Source: a virus
IMG/VR virus record: IMGVR_UViG_3300030389_001881
Coordinates: 1 to 34,583 of that record
Strand: one strand, 5' to 3'
DNA length: 34,583 nucleotides
Positions within the stretch are counted from its first letter, which is position 1; every line of letters starts with the position of its first letter. The notes under the pieces are model-generated. The model was given only the letters and a program-made list of their open reading frames with translations. It was not told the origin of the DNA and searched no databases. The translations under genes and the position numbers were made by a program. Positions 1-7,589 of the stretch are shown piece by piece.

Positions 1-55
1 TGGCACCTTGCAAATGACCAGCATTTACCAACGGCAAAACTCTGCTGGAGCTTAA
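1..55 (+). CDS. Phage adaptor protein, 3' end (partial)
   Basis: Codes for the last 17 residues (ending QRQNSAGA, TAA at 53-55) of the head-tail adaptor whose full copy lies at 33695-34333. It is present only because the contig ends overlap and should not be counted as a separate gene. Confidence 0.9.
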   Translation, partial: GTLQMTSIYQRQNSAGA

Positions 56-305
56 AAATGAGCGCGCTTAGTGACTACGCAGAAAACAAGCTCTTGGATC
101 ATGTGCTTGGCACTACATCATTTACTGCACCATCGGCTGTCTACGTAGGATTATCAACCGGCTCCTTTGGAGATGATAACAGCGGCACCGAACTTACTGG
201 CAATAATTACTCGCGTGTGGCCGTCACTTTTGATGCGGCCTCTTCTGGTGCAACCGACAATGCAGGTGCAATCGAGTTCGCAGCGGCCACAGGGAATTGG
301 GGAAG
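1..305. repeat. Terminal overlap, left copy
   Basis: This stretch recurs at 34279-34583 with nine mismatches in 305 bases (positions 75, 123, 168, 171, 186, 189, 195, 204, 228). It carries the last 17 codons of the adaptor gene and the first 82 codons of the next gene, so the contig ends overlap and the genome is circular or circularly permuted. All nine differences are synonymous third-position changes. Confidence 0.95.
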
Positions 306-444
306 TGTGGGTTTTTATGGGATTTTTGACGCAAGCAGCGCGGGTAATCTTTTGATACATGGCGCTCTAGCATCAGCCAAAACAATTCAATCCGGCGACA
401 TTTTGAAGATCAACGCAGGTGACTTAGACATTACGGCTGACTGA
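58..444 (+). CDS. Conserved phage structural protein, SDYAEN family
   Basis: 128 residues. It opens with SALSDYAENKLLDHVLGTT and later has WGSVGFYGIFDA and a closing INAGDLDIT segment. These are hallmarks of a small beta-rich protein common in phage tail and fibre regions; its exact role is unknown to me. GGAG sits 8 bases before the ATG. It follows the adaptor gene by two bases and precedes a fibre gene, so a role in tail or fibre assembly is likely. A partial second copy at the right contig end encodes identical residues over the shared 82 codons. Confidence 0.8.
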   Translation: MSALSDYAENKLLDHVLGTTSFTAPSAVYVGLSTGSFGDDNSGTELTGNNYSRVAVTFDAASSGATDNAGAIEFAAATGNWGSVGFYGIFDASSAGNLLIHGALASAKTIQSGDILKINAGDLDITAD

Positions 445-452
445 GGCGCAAG

Positions 453-2132
453 ATGGCACTTGTATTAAAAGATCGAATCAAAGAAACGACCAGCACAACA
501 GGCACCGGAACATATACGCTTGCAGGTGCTGTAACCGGGTTTGAGGCGTTTTCTGAAATTGGTGACGGCAATACCACTTATTACTGTTGTACGGATGGCA
601 CCGACTTTGAAGTGGGTGTCGGCACCTACACGGCGTCTGGCACGACGCTTGCGCGCACGACTATTTTGCAGTCAAGCAACAGCGATGCGGCGGTTAACTG
701 GACCGCAGGCACGCGAAACATTTTCTGCACCCAACCAGCGGAAAAAGCAGTGTTTCTTGATGCCTCTGGAAACATCACGATCCCCGGCACAATTGATGGC
801 CGTGACTTGCAGACTGATGGCACTAAGCTTGACGGCATTGAAGCCAGCGCAACCGCAGACCAGACAGCCGCAGAGATTAGGGCGCTGGTTGAAAGTGCCT
901 CTGATAGCAATGTATTTACTGACGCTGATCACAGTAAGCTTGACGGCATTGAAGCAAGTGCCACCGCTGATCAAACTGCAAGTGAAATACGTGCACTTGT
1001 TGAAAGCGCCAGTGACAGTAACGTCTTTACGGATGCTGACCACACAAAGCTAAATGGCATTGAAACCAGTGCTGATGTAACTGACACCACAAACGTCGTC
1101 GCTGCCCTAACGGCAGGGACCAACATTACAATCGCGGTTGATGGCACGATTTCAGCTACTGGCTCAAGCGGTCTTGCAAATGTTGTCGAAGACACCACGC
1201 CTCAACTGGGCGGCACGCTTGATGCGAACAGTCAGTTGATACAATTCGGCGACAGTTCCGGCGCTACAGTGAACAGATTGCAGCTTGGCGACAGCCAAGA
1301 CCTTAGCCTGTATCACAATGGAAATTCGCAGGTTAACCACAATGGAACCGGCGACCTCTATATAAGCAGCAACAACAACACCATTTTCTATAACTCTGGC
1401 TTTTCAAAAATCAACATTCAGGATGGCAGCAGCGGCGGGGTCAAGCTTTACTATGGCAACGCCACACTGACTGCCGAAACAACAAGCGAAGGTCTGGATG
1501 TCCAAACTGGTATCATCAATGTCAAAAATGGCGGGACGCAGTCGGAAGTCCGGTTATTTTGCGAAAGCTCGAATGCACATTATGCGGGTTTGAAGGCACC
1601 AGCCCATTCAGAATTCAGCGGCGATGTCACCTCAACGCTTCCTGCTGCTACCGGTATCCTTTTAGGCACTGCTAATTCAGACGCTCCCGCTACGACTACA
1701 AGCTCATCCGATGCGGATCATGTCCTGGTCAATGACGGCGGCGTCTTGAAAAAAATCACGCCAGCTAACCTCGGCATAGGTGGCGGCGGCGGTGGCGGTG
1801 GATCGTTCCTGCCGCTGTCAGGCGGCACACTAACCGGCGACCTGACACTCGGTGGCGCGCTGGTCGAAGAGGTGTACAACCTTACAGGCACGGTCCTCGA
1901 CCCATCCAATGGAACGCTCCAATATAAAACGTTGGCGGCAAATACCACGTTCACTGAAACGTTTTCTGACGGAGAGTCCATCACGCTGATGATTGACGAT
2001 GGCTCGGCCTACACGGTCACTTGGCCGACGATGACCTGGGCTTCAGGCTCTGCCCCAACTTTAGCGACCAGCGGCTACACAACCGTCGTGTTGTGGCATC
2101 AAGGTAGTCTATACGGCGCAGTGGCAAGCTAA
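453..2132 (+). CDS. Tail fibre protein with tandem repeats
   Basis: 559 residues. The N-terminal 110 residues (VLKDRIKETTSTTGTGTYTL, IGDGNTTYYCC, TYTASGTTLARTT) match a virion-attachment domain frequent in marine phage fibres. Residues about 125-198 hold two full 37-residue repeats plus the start of a third (KLDGIEASATADQT...), probably fibrous stalk. Near residue 445 is a run of eight glycines followed by FLPLSGGTLTGDLTLGG, a common fibre stalk motif. The C-terminal 90 residues form a beta-rich domain often seen at fibre ends. Its stop overlaps the next ATG by one base (TAATG). Likely receptor binding, on the virion surface. Confidence 0.85.
   Translation: MALVLKDRIKETTSTTGTGTYTLAGAVTGFEAFSEIGDGNTTYYCCTDGTDFEVGVGTYTASGTTLARTTILQSSNSDAAVNWTAGTRNIFCTQPAEKAVFLDASGNITIPGTIDGRDLQTDGTKLDGIEASATADQTAAEIRALVESASDSNVFTDADHSKLDGIEASATADQTASEIRALVESASDSNVFTDADHTKLNGIETSADVTDTTNVVAALTAGTNITIAVDGTISATGSSGLANVVEDTTPQLGGTLDANSQLIQFGDSSGATVNRLQLGDSQDLSLYHNGNSQVNHNGTGDLYISSNNNTIFYNSGFSKINIQDGSSGGVKLYYGNATLTAETTSEGLDVQTGIINVKNGGTQSEVRLFCESSNAHYAGLKAPAHSEFSGDVTSTLPAATGILLGTANSDAPATTTSSSDADHVLVNDGGVLKKITPANLGIGGGGGGGGSFLPLSGGTLTGDLTLGGALVEEVYNLTGTVLDPSNGTLQYKTLAANTTFTETFSDGESITLMIDDGSAYTVTWPTMTWASGSAPTLATSGYTTVVLWHQGSLYGAVAS
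825..1080 (+). repeat. 111-bp tandem repeats in the fibre gene
   Basis: Units start at 825, 936 and 1047 (third partial). Each encodes KLDGIEASATADQT... and ends at FTDADH. Exact 111-base spacing keeps the frame, so unit number can change without breaking the protein. Confidence 0.9.
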
Positions 2133-2782
2133 TGTTAAGCCGCAAAATACTTTTAGCAGGTCAAGGCGCTGGCGGCGGTGGTGGCGGCGGTGGTGGCGGA
2201 ACGGGCCAATATTACGGCTACACCTCGACTGCAACCGCAACGAATGGCCCTGCGGGCCCCGGCCTTGTCAATACGTGGTATCGCCGTGAACTAATTGCTT
2301 TTGTTTACACAAGCTCCGAGCTTTCAACGCTTGGTCTAAGTGCGAATGACGTCATTACCAAACTGCGCTGGAATGTGACTCAAATTCCACTTTCAAATCG
2401 TATGCCTTTTCCTAACTACGCGATCAGGATGAGCCACATTTCCTCTGCAACAAATACGAGCAATCCTTCAGGGGCATCGACCGGCGCTAACAGAACCACA
2501 GTCAAAAATCAGCACAACTATAACGCTTACACGCCCGGCACTGGTTTGCATGAGATGACGCTCGACAACAGTTTCACTTGGAATGGTAGCGACGGCATCG
2601 GTTTCGTGTTCGCTTGGGGACAATGCCCCACAGGCTACGACCAAAAGGGTCAACAAACTGTACTAACGACCGGCAACACTTATTACAAATGGAGTGATCA
2701 GCCCGGCACTTACACGGTTGATGAGTCAACAACTTCGACCATCAGTAATAAAAGACCAGCCATCGACCTGTTCGCCACTTAG
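2132..2782 (+). CDS. Putative fibre-tip or receptor-binding protein with poly-Gly N-terminus
   Basis: 216 residues. It begins MLSRKILLAGQGA followed by a run of ten glycines, then a single beta-rich domain (YRRELIAFVYTSSELSTLGL, PNYAIRMSHISSATNTS, GIGFVFAWGQC). I do not recognise a named family. Start and stop overlap with the preceding fibre gene (TAATG) indicates translational coupling. Position between a fibre gene and a tail assembly chaperone suggests a host-recognition module; the glycine run would act as a flexible hinge. Function is inferred from context only. Confidence 0.7.
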   Translation: MLSRKILLAGQGAGGGGGGGGGGTGQYYGYTSTATATNGPAGPGLVNTWYRRELIAFVYTSSELSTLGLSANDVITKLRWNVTQIPLSNRMPFPNYAIRMSHISSATNTSNPSGASTGANRTTVKNQHNYNAYTPGTGLHEMTLDNSFTWNGSDGIGFVFAWGQCPTGYDQKGQQTVLTTGNTYYKWSDQPGTYTVDESTTSTISNKRPAIDLFAT

Positions 2783-2791
2783 GAGTTTTGA

Positions 2792-3220
2792 ATGTACGCA
2801 AAAATCACGGACGGTGCGGTGGCAGCCTATCCCTACACCGTCGCCCTTTTGAAAGCAGACCATCCAAACACAAGTTTCCCCGACACGATGACTGATGCAA
2901 TGCTTCAAGCGCATGGGATGTACTTGGTGGCTTCATCTTCACAACCTGATCACGATGCGGCATTGCAGTATGTTGAGGAAGCCACGCCAACGCTCGTCAA
3001 TGGAGCCTGGACGCAGACGTGGCAAGTCAAAAACTACGAGCTGTCAATTCAACAGCGCAACGTGCGGCAGGAGCGTGACAAGCTGCTGTTTGAGACAGAT
3101 TATCTTGCACTGTCGGACACAACGCTTTCGGCTGAAATGGCTGCTTACCGGCAGGCACTGCGTGATGTCCCGGCACAATCTGGGTTTCCCGCGTCTGTTA
3201 CATGGCCGACTAAGCCATGA
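2792..3220 (+). CDS. Tail assembly chaperone-like protein (Phage_tail_APC type)
   Basis: 142 residues. The C-terminal half has the signature order RDKLLFETDYLALSDTTL, then YRQALRDVP, then SGFPASVTWP, typical of the Phage_tail_APC family found beside fibre genes. Such proteins are thought to help fold or assemble tail fibres. The strong AGGAG lies 6 bases before the ATG. The stop overlaps the next start by four bases (ATGA). Confidence 0.85.
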   Translation: MYAKITDGAVAAYPYTVALLKADHPNTSFPDTMTDAMLQAHGMYLVASSSQPDHDAALQYVEEATPTLVNGAWTQTWQVKNYELSIQQRNVRQERDKLLFETDYLALSDTTLSAEMAAYRQALRDVPAQSGFPASVTWPTKP

Positions 3221-3510
3221 TCTCAACCTTTGCATTTGGCGAGGAGCCGTTTGCCGCAGATAGTGTTGGCGTTGTTCAATTTGCCAGCGCCGTGGCCAAT
3301 ATAGTGGTCACCTCTTCTGCCACCGCCAAAGCTGTTTTTTTAACCAGTGGTTCAGCAAGTATTTCAATCAGCCAAAGTGCCGTTGCCAACGTGCTTGGTG
3401 ATGCTTGGACGATTGTTCCAGAGGGTTCCGAAACTTGGTCAATTATATCGCAAGGCAGCGAAACATGGACGCCTGTTTCACCGGGTGATGAAACGTGGAG
3501 TAAACAATGA
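3217..3510 (+). CDS. Small tail-region protein with ETW repeats
   Basis: 97 residues, unknown function. The last 35 residues carry three spaced repeats: GSETWSIIS, GSETWTPVS, GDETWSKQ. Short Trp-containing repeats of this kind recur in small proteins of marine phage tail clusters. It overlaps both neighbours by ATGA junctions, so it is translated as part of the tail operon. Confidence 0.7.
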   Translation: MISTFAFGEEPFAADSVGVVQFASAVANIVVTSSATAKAVFLTSGSASISISQSAVANVLGDAWTIVPEGSETWSIISQGSETWTPVSPGDETWSKQ

Positions 3511-4991
3511 TTCCATTCGGCGAATGGCTACCAGATCAGCCGCCTCTTAATAATCCTGGCGTGACCATTGCCACGAATGTGATTCCGGCTGCGAAAGGCT
3601 ATCGAAGCGTTAAAAACTTTGTTGATTTCAGCAATGCTGCCAGCGGCAGGCTGCGTGGCATTTTCAGTGCAAAAGACACGGACGGCAATTCGTTTTTGTT
3701 CGCTGGTGATAACGCAAAACTTTATCGCTACAGCGATTCTGACAAAGACTTGGACGACGTATCAAAGGCGGGTTCGCCTGCATATGACCTTGCTAACAGC
3801 GGAACAAGCACAGGCGACGAGCGGTGGCGGTTTGTGCAGTTTGGAAGCACGGTCATTGCCGCAGGCGGTATTGGTGAGGAGCTACAAAAGTGGACGCTTG
3901 GCAGCGACAGCACGTTTTCCAATCTCGCAGGCACACCGCCAAAAGCTGATTTCATTGCAGTGGTCAGGGACCAAGTATGGACTGCAAACATAGATGAAGG
4001 CTCTGGTCGCAAACCATTCCGCGTCAGGTGGTCGGCCATCAATGATGAAACATCGTGGACGGTCGGCACTAACCAAGCTGACTTTCAAGACATCTTCGGC
4101 GGCGACAGCGGTGCAATTACTGGTTTAGTTGGCGGGCAGCAAGCGACAATCCTTATGGAGCGCGGCATTGCCGTTGCGTATTACGTTGGATCACCGTTGA
4201 TCTATCAGATTGACCTAGTGGAAACATCACGCGGCTGTCCGTATCCCAACAGCATCGCAAGCGTTGGCAACAATGTGTTCTATCTTAGCCGTGACGGCTT
4301 CTTCATGTTTGATGGGCGCGGTTCTAAGCCTATCGGTGCAGAAAAGGTAGACGACTTTTTTAACAAGGATTTTAACTCTGCAAAGATCGACAAATGCTCG
4401 TGCGCTGTTGACCCAATCAATCAGATCGTCGCGTGGAGCTATGTAAGCAATGACAACGTGGGCGACACGCCTGACAAGGTCATAGTCTACAACTACGCAA
4501 TCGGTCGGTGGTCATTACTTGAGTTGACGACAGAGTTGCTTGCGCCAATACAAACAACCTCTGTGACTATGGAAGCATTGGATACACAGGCGGCAAACCT
4601 TGATGCACTTACAGGCACACTCGACTCGACGACATACAAGGGCGGCACGTTTTTCTTTGGCGGTTCAGCCGACAATAAAATCAAAGCGTTCTCCGGCACT
4701 GCGCTGGCTGGCACGATTGAAACGCCAGAGGTTTCGGTAAACAAAGGCCGTCATTCGGTAGTCACAAAGACAGTGCCTTATTTCAAGGATGGCAGTGTCA
4801 CAATTCAAGTTGGCACGCGCGACCGGCAGGATGAGGTTGTGAGCTTCGGCAGTGCATCCTCATTGCTTGCAGACGGCTATTGTCTGCACCGCGATCAGGG
4901 ACGGTTTCATCGCTTTCGGATGAACATCAGCGGCACTTGGGACTTTGCGCAAGGCGTCGATGTAGAGGGTGCGGCTCTTGGCCGACGCTAA
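3507..4991 (+). CDS. Tail nozzle or stabilisation-type protein
   Basis: 494 residues, beta-rich throughout. It opens with PFGEWLPDQPPLNNPGV and ATNVIPAAKGYRSV, a start typical of a large podovirus family that sits where P22 gp10 or T7 gp12 lies. Repeating patterns such as RWRFVQFGSTVIAAGG, NNVFYLSRDGFFMFDG and VIVYNYAIGRWS suggest beta-propeller blades. It probably closes the portal channel and forms the distal tail tube. ATGA overlap with the gene before. Family placement rests on pattern and position. Confidence 0.75.
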   Translation: MIPFGEWLPDQPPLNNPGVTIATNVIPAAKGYRSVKNFVDFSNAASGRLRGIFSAKDTDGNSFLFAGDNAKLYRYSDSDKDLDDVSKAGSPAYDLANSGTSTGDERWRFVQFGSTVIAAGGIGEELQKWTLGSDSTFSNLAGTPPKADFIAVVRDQVWTANIDEGSGRKPFRVRWSAINDETSWTVGTNQADFQDIFGGDSGAITGLVGGQQATILMERGIAVAYYVGSPLIYQIDLVETSRGCPYPNSIASVGNNVFYLSRDGFFMFDGRGSKPIGAEKVDDFFNKDFNSAKIDKCSCAVDPINQIVAWSYVSNDNVGDTPDKVIVYNYAIGRWSLLELTTELLAPIQTTSVTMEALDTQAANLDALTGTLDSTTYKGGTFFFGGSADNKIKAFSGTALAGTIETPEVSVNKGRHSVVTKTVPYFKDGSVTIQVGTRDRQDEVVSFGSASSLLADGYCLHRDQGRFHRFRMNISGTWDFAQGVDVEGAALGRR

Positions 4992-5301
4992 CTTTCGCCG
5001 CCTGCCGACAGAGGCAGACAACCCAAGAGAAATCAGCCAAGTCGTTAACGGGATACTCGACGGCAAAGTCAATTCAACCGGCAGTTTCACATGCACAACG
5101 AGTGCCACCACGACAGTCGTGACAGATTTTCGTGCGGGTGCTGACAGCATCATTTTGTTGATGCCGACGACGGCCAATGCGGCAGCGGAGATGGGGAATG
5201 GCACAGCCTTCATTAGCGCGAGAGCAAAACAATCATTCACTGTCACACACGCAAACAATTCACAGGCCGATAGAACTTTTGGATATGCAATTCTGGGATA
5301 A
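4978..5301 (+). CDS. Conserved small tail protein (ADANFRRLP family)
   Basis: 107 residues from a TTG start. That start is preferred because GAGGG lies 8 bases upstream and it gives (M)ADANFRRLPTEADNPREI, the N-terminus usual for this family; a GTG at 4969 is the alternative but has no spaced ribosome site. The middle has GSFTCTTSATTTVV and ILLMPTTANAA, and the end has THANNSQADRTFGYAILG. Common downstream of nozzle-like genes in marine podoviruses; function unknown, probably structural. It overlaps the end of the nozzle-like gene by 14 bases. Confidence 0.75.
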   Translation: MADANFRRLPTEADNPREISQVVNGILDGKVNSTGSFTCTTSATTTVVTDFRAGADSIILLMPTTANAAAEMGNGTAFISARAKQSFTVTHANNSQADRTFGYAILG

Positions 5302-5647
5302 GTGGAAGCATTGCGCTCCATTTATCAACGCAGCATTAGCGTACAGCGGTCACTCGCACACGCTGGACGACGTGGCAGAGGTTGTAGCCAAGGGTGACGC
5401 ACAATTTTGGCACGCAGAGGACGCGGGCCTAGTCACAGAAATAATCGAATATCCACGTCGGCGCACCTTGCGTTTTTGGCTGGCAGGCGGGGATTTGAAC
5501 ACCCTTAAAGACATCGAGAAAGACGCAATCCAGTGGTCAAAGACATGGGGCTGCGTAGCGTCGGAGATTGTCGGCAGACGCGGGTGGGTCAAGGCACTGG
5601 AAGGATACGAAGACGTGGCAACCGTAGGAGTGAAAAATTATGGGTAA
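5285..5647 (+). CDS. GNAT-like conserved phage protein
   Basis: 120 residues, starting with MQFWDKWKHCAPFINAALAY. It holds DDVAEVVAKGDAQFWHAED, FWLAGGDLNTLKDIEKDAI and the segment CVASEIVGRRGWVKALEGY. The latter resembles the core of GNAT-fold proteins, where a beta strand is followed by RxGWxxxL. Similar small proteins sit in tail clusters of marine phages without known substrate. It starts inside the preceding gene and its stop lies 8 bases into the next one. The GNAT assignment is tentative. Confidence 0.65.
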   Translation: MQFWDKWKHCAPFINAALAYSGHSHTLDDVAEVVAKGDAQFWHAEDAGLVTEIIEYPRRRTLRFWLAGGDLNTLKDIEKDAIQWSKTWGCVASEIVGRRGWVKALEGYEDVATVGVKNYG

Positions 5648-6386
5648 AGGTGGTGGCGGTGGCGGCGCACAGTCTGTGAATACGCAGGTGAACCCGCCCG
5701 ATTACGCGAAGCCGTTTTTAGAGTTTGGCTTGTCCGAAGCTCTGAATCAGTATCGCTCTGACATGCCCAGTTACTTTCCAGGTAGCACTGTCGTGGGCTT
5801 CTCGCCAGAGAGTCAGATGGCACTGACGGGTGTGCGTGATCGTGCGCTAGATCCAAACAGTTTAACCGCCCAGACGCAAGGCGTTGTTCAGCAAAACCTC
5901 ATGGGCACAAACCCTTTGATGTCTGCCGCTTTCAAGCCTGTCGTTGACACAGTCACCAGCCAATTTTCCAAGGGTGGCAGATATGGCTCTGGTGCAAATC
6001 AAGAAGCATTGGCGGCTGGTCTAGCACCGGCTGCTTTGAGGGCGCAACAGGCTGCGATATCTCAAGCGCCGCAAGTGCAGAACCTTGATCTGCAACAGCT
6101 TGCACAGGTGGGCAGTGCGCGTGAAAGCATGGCAGAGAGTGAGCTTGCTGACCAAGTTGCAAGATATAATTTCGAGCAAAACGTCGATGCTGAAAAGCTA
6201 CGCAACTTTCTTAGCCTAGTTGGCGGTGGCACGGTTGGCAGCACTAGCATACAGCCGGTGTTCCGAAACCCGCTGGCTAGTGGCCTAGGTGGCGCTTTAA
6301 CTGGCGCGCAGTTAGGCAGTATGGCTGGCTTTAACCCAATGTACGGCGCTGTTGGCGGCGGTCTTCTTGGCTTATTGGGGGCATAA
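5640..6386 (+). CDS. Ejection-type internal virion protein
   Basis: 248 residues. N-terminus MGKGGGGGGAQS, then an Ala/Gln-rich helical middle (SQFSKGGRYGSGANQEALAA, SARESMAESELADQVARYNF), then a Gly-rich hydrophobic C-terminus (GLGGALTGAQLGSMAG, YGAVGGGLLGLLGA) able to enter membranes. This pattern is typical of podovirus ejection proteins that leave the virion and form a conduit across the cell envelope. It is the first of three adjacent genes of this style. Confidence 0.65.
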   Translation: MGKGGGGGGAQSVNTQVNPPDYAKPFLEFGLSEALNQYRSDMPSYFPGSTVVGFSPESQMALTGVRDRALDPNSLTAQTQGVVQQNLMGTNPLMSAAFKPVVDTVTSQFSKGGRYGSGANQEALAAGLAPAALRAQQAAISQAPQVQNLDLQQLAQVGSARESMAESELADQVARYNFEQNVDAEKLRNFLSLVGGGTVGSTSIQPVFRNPLASGLGGALTGAQLGSMAGFNPMYGAVGGGLLGLLGA

Positions 6387-7589
6387 ATGGTTCGTCCTGT
6401 AGACAATCTGATTATCGGTGCTGACCTTCTCGGATTTCAGCAGCCAATGTTTGCACCCGGTCTTTTAGGCTCACAGCCTGAAACCGTGCCTGTCACCGCT
6501 GCCCCTGCGCCGGTAGTCGCACAGCCTGCGCCTATATCAATGGCCTTGCCCACACCACCACCGCCAAGGCCAAGACAAGCAGCAACCACTACCCCAGCTG
6601 CACAACCCTATGACGATGCAATTATGCGTAATGCACGCGGATTTGGCTTGTTGGCACAGACACCGACTTCTGCGCCCGTGCAGGCACAAACTGGTCTTCT
6701 AAGCGATTTCTTCGGCACTAGCTTTGAAGATCCACGCACCCGTCGCAACCTTGCTGGTGCTGCCGCGTTGCTACAAGCCGGTGGGCCACAGACAAGACCA
6801 GTAGGCACAGGTCAGGCTGTCGGCATGGGCATTGAAGCTATGCTCAAACAACAGAATGAGATGGATAAGTTGAAGAAGGTTTCGGCCAAAGGCTTTGAAG
6901 CGCGTGGTCCTGTCGTCCGCAAGGGCAGCAACGACTATCTCGGCGAAGCTGTGTTCAACCCGACAACGGGCCAGTTGATGCTGAGTACACCGTCCGGTGA
7001 GATGGTGCCAATGCCTGCCGATGCAGAGCCTACGGTAAAAAGCGCGCTGTCAGGTGAGCGACTTTCTGGAAACCAAATGGTCAAGCTAGCTGGCGAGGTG
7101 CGAAATTCTGAAAACACGTTGCGAAAGTTGAATAAATATCTAGAAACCCAAGGCGGGACAAACCAAGGTTTCCAGCGTATGGGCGATGAATTGATAGCCA
7201 ATCTGAAAACCTTTTTTGGCACCAATGATCTCACGCCAGAACAATTAAACCAACTAATCGTCAAAGGACAAGCACAAGCAATTCTTGGCGGCATGCGCGT
7301 TGCCACAGTTGGGCCGGGCGTTATGACTGAACAAGACGCTGCCCGCGTGTTGGCGGCAATTGGTGGCAACCCAGACGCGCTGCAAAATCCCGCAGTTATG
7401 GGTAAATTGATACGCGATGCCTTTGAGTATCAATACAACGTGTACGATCAGCAATACGAAGATTTGGCGCTTGCTTATGATTTCTATGGCAGGCCGATGC
7501 GCGACAAGCTTCTCAACCCATTTGACGTTTCCGGCACTGTTTCGTCCTCGGATGGCGATGTTGGTTTCACCATAATAGGGGAAGAATGA
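6387..7589 (+). CDS. Putative ejection or internal virion protein
   Basis: 400 residues. The N-terminal 80 are rich in Pro and Ala (PTPPPPRPRQAATTTPAAQP), followed by FGTSFEDPRTRRNLAGAAAL and a helical region including RKLNKYLETQGGTNQGF and VRDAF-like helices near the end. The start abuts the previous stop with no gap. Location between two hydrophobic, Gly-rich virion proteins argues that it is a further ejection protein. No catalytic motif is visible, so the role is inferred from context. Confidence 0.6.
   Translation: MVRPVDNLIIGADLLGFQQPMFAPGLLGSQPETVPVTAAPAPVVAQPAPISMALPTPPPPRPRQAATTTPAAQPYDDAIMRNARGFGLLAQTPTSAPVQAQTGLLSDFFGTSFEDPRTRRNLAGAAALLQAGGPQTRPVGTGQAVGMGIEAMLKQQNEMDKLKKVSAKGFEARGPVVRKGSNDYLGEAVFNPTTGQLMLSTPSGEMVPMPADAEPTVKSALSGERLSGNQMVKLAGEVRNSENTLRKLNKYLETQGGTNQGFQRMGDELIANLKTFFGTNDLTPEQLNQLIVKGQAQAILGGMRVATVGPGVMTEQDAARVLAAIGGNPDALQNPAVMGKLIRDAFEYQYNVYDQQYEDLALAYDFYGRPMRDKLLNPFDVSGTVSSSDGDVGFTIIGEE

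Noticed and set aside
825-1080. Regularly spaced repeats resembling a CRISPR array
   Set aside because: Repeats are 111 bases with no spacer change and keep a coding frame, so they are fibre protein repeats.
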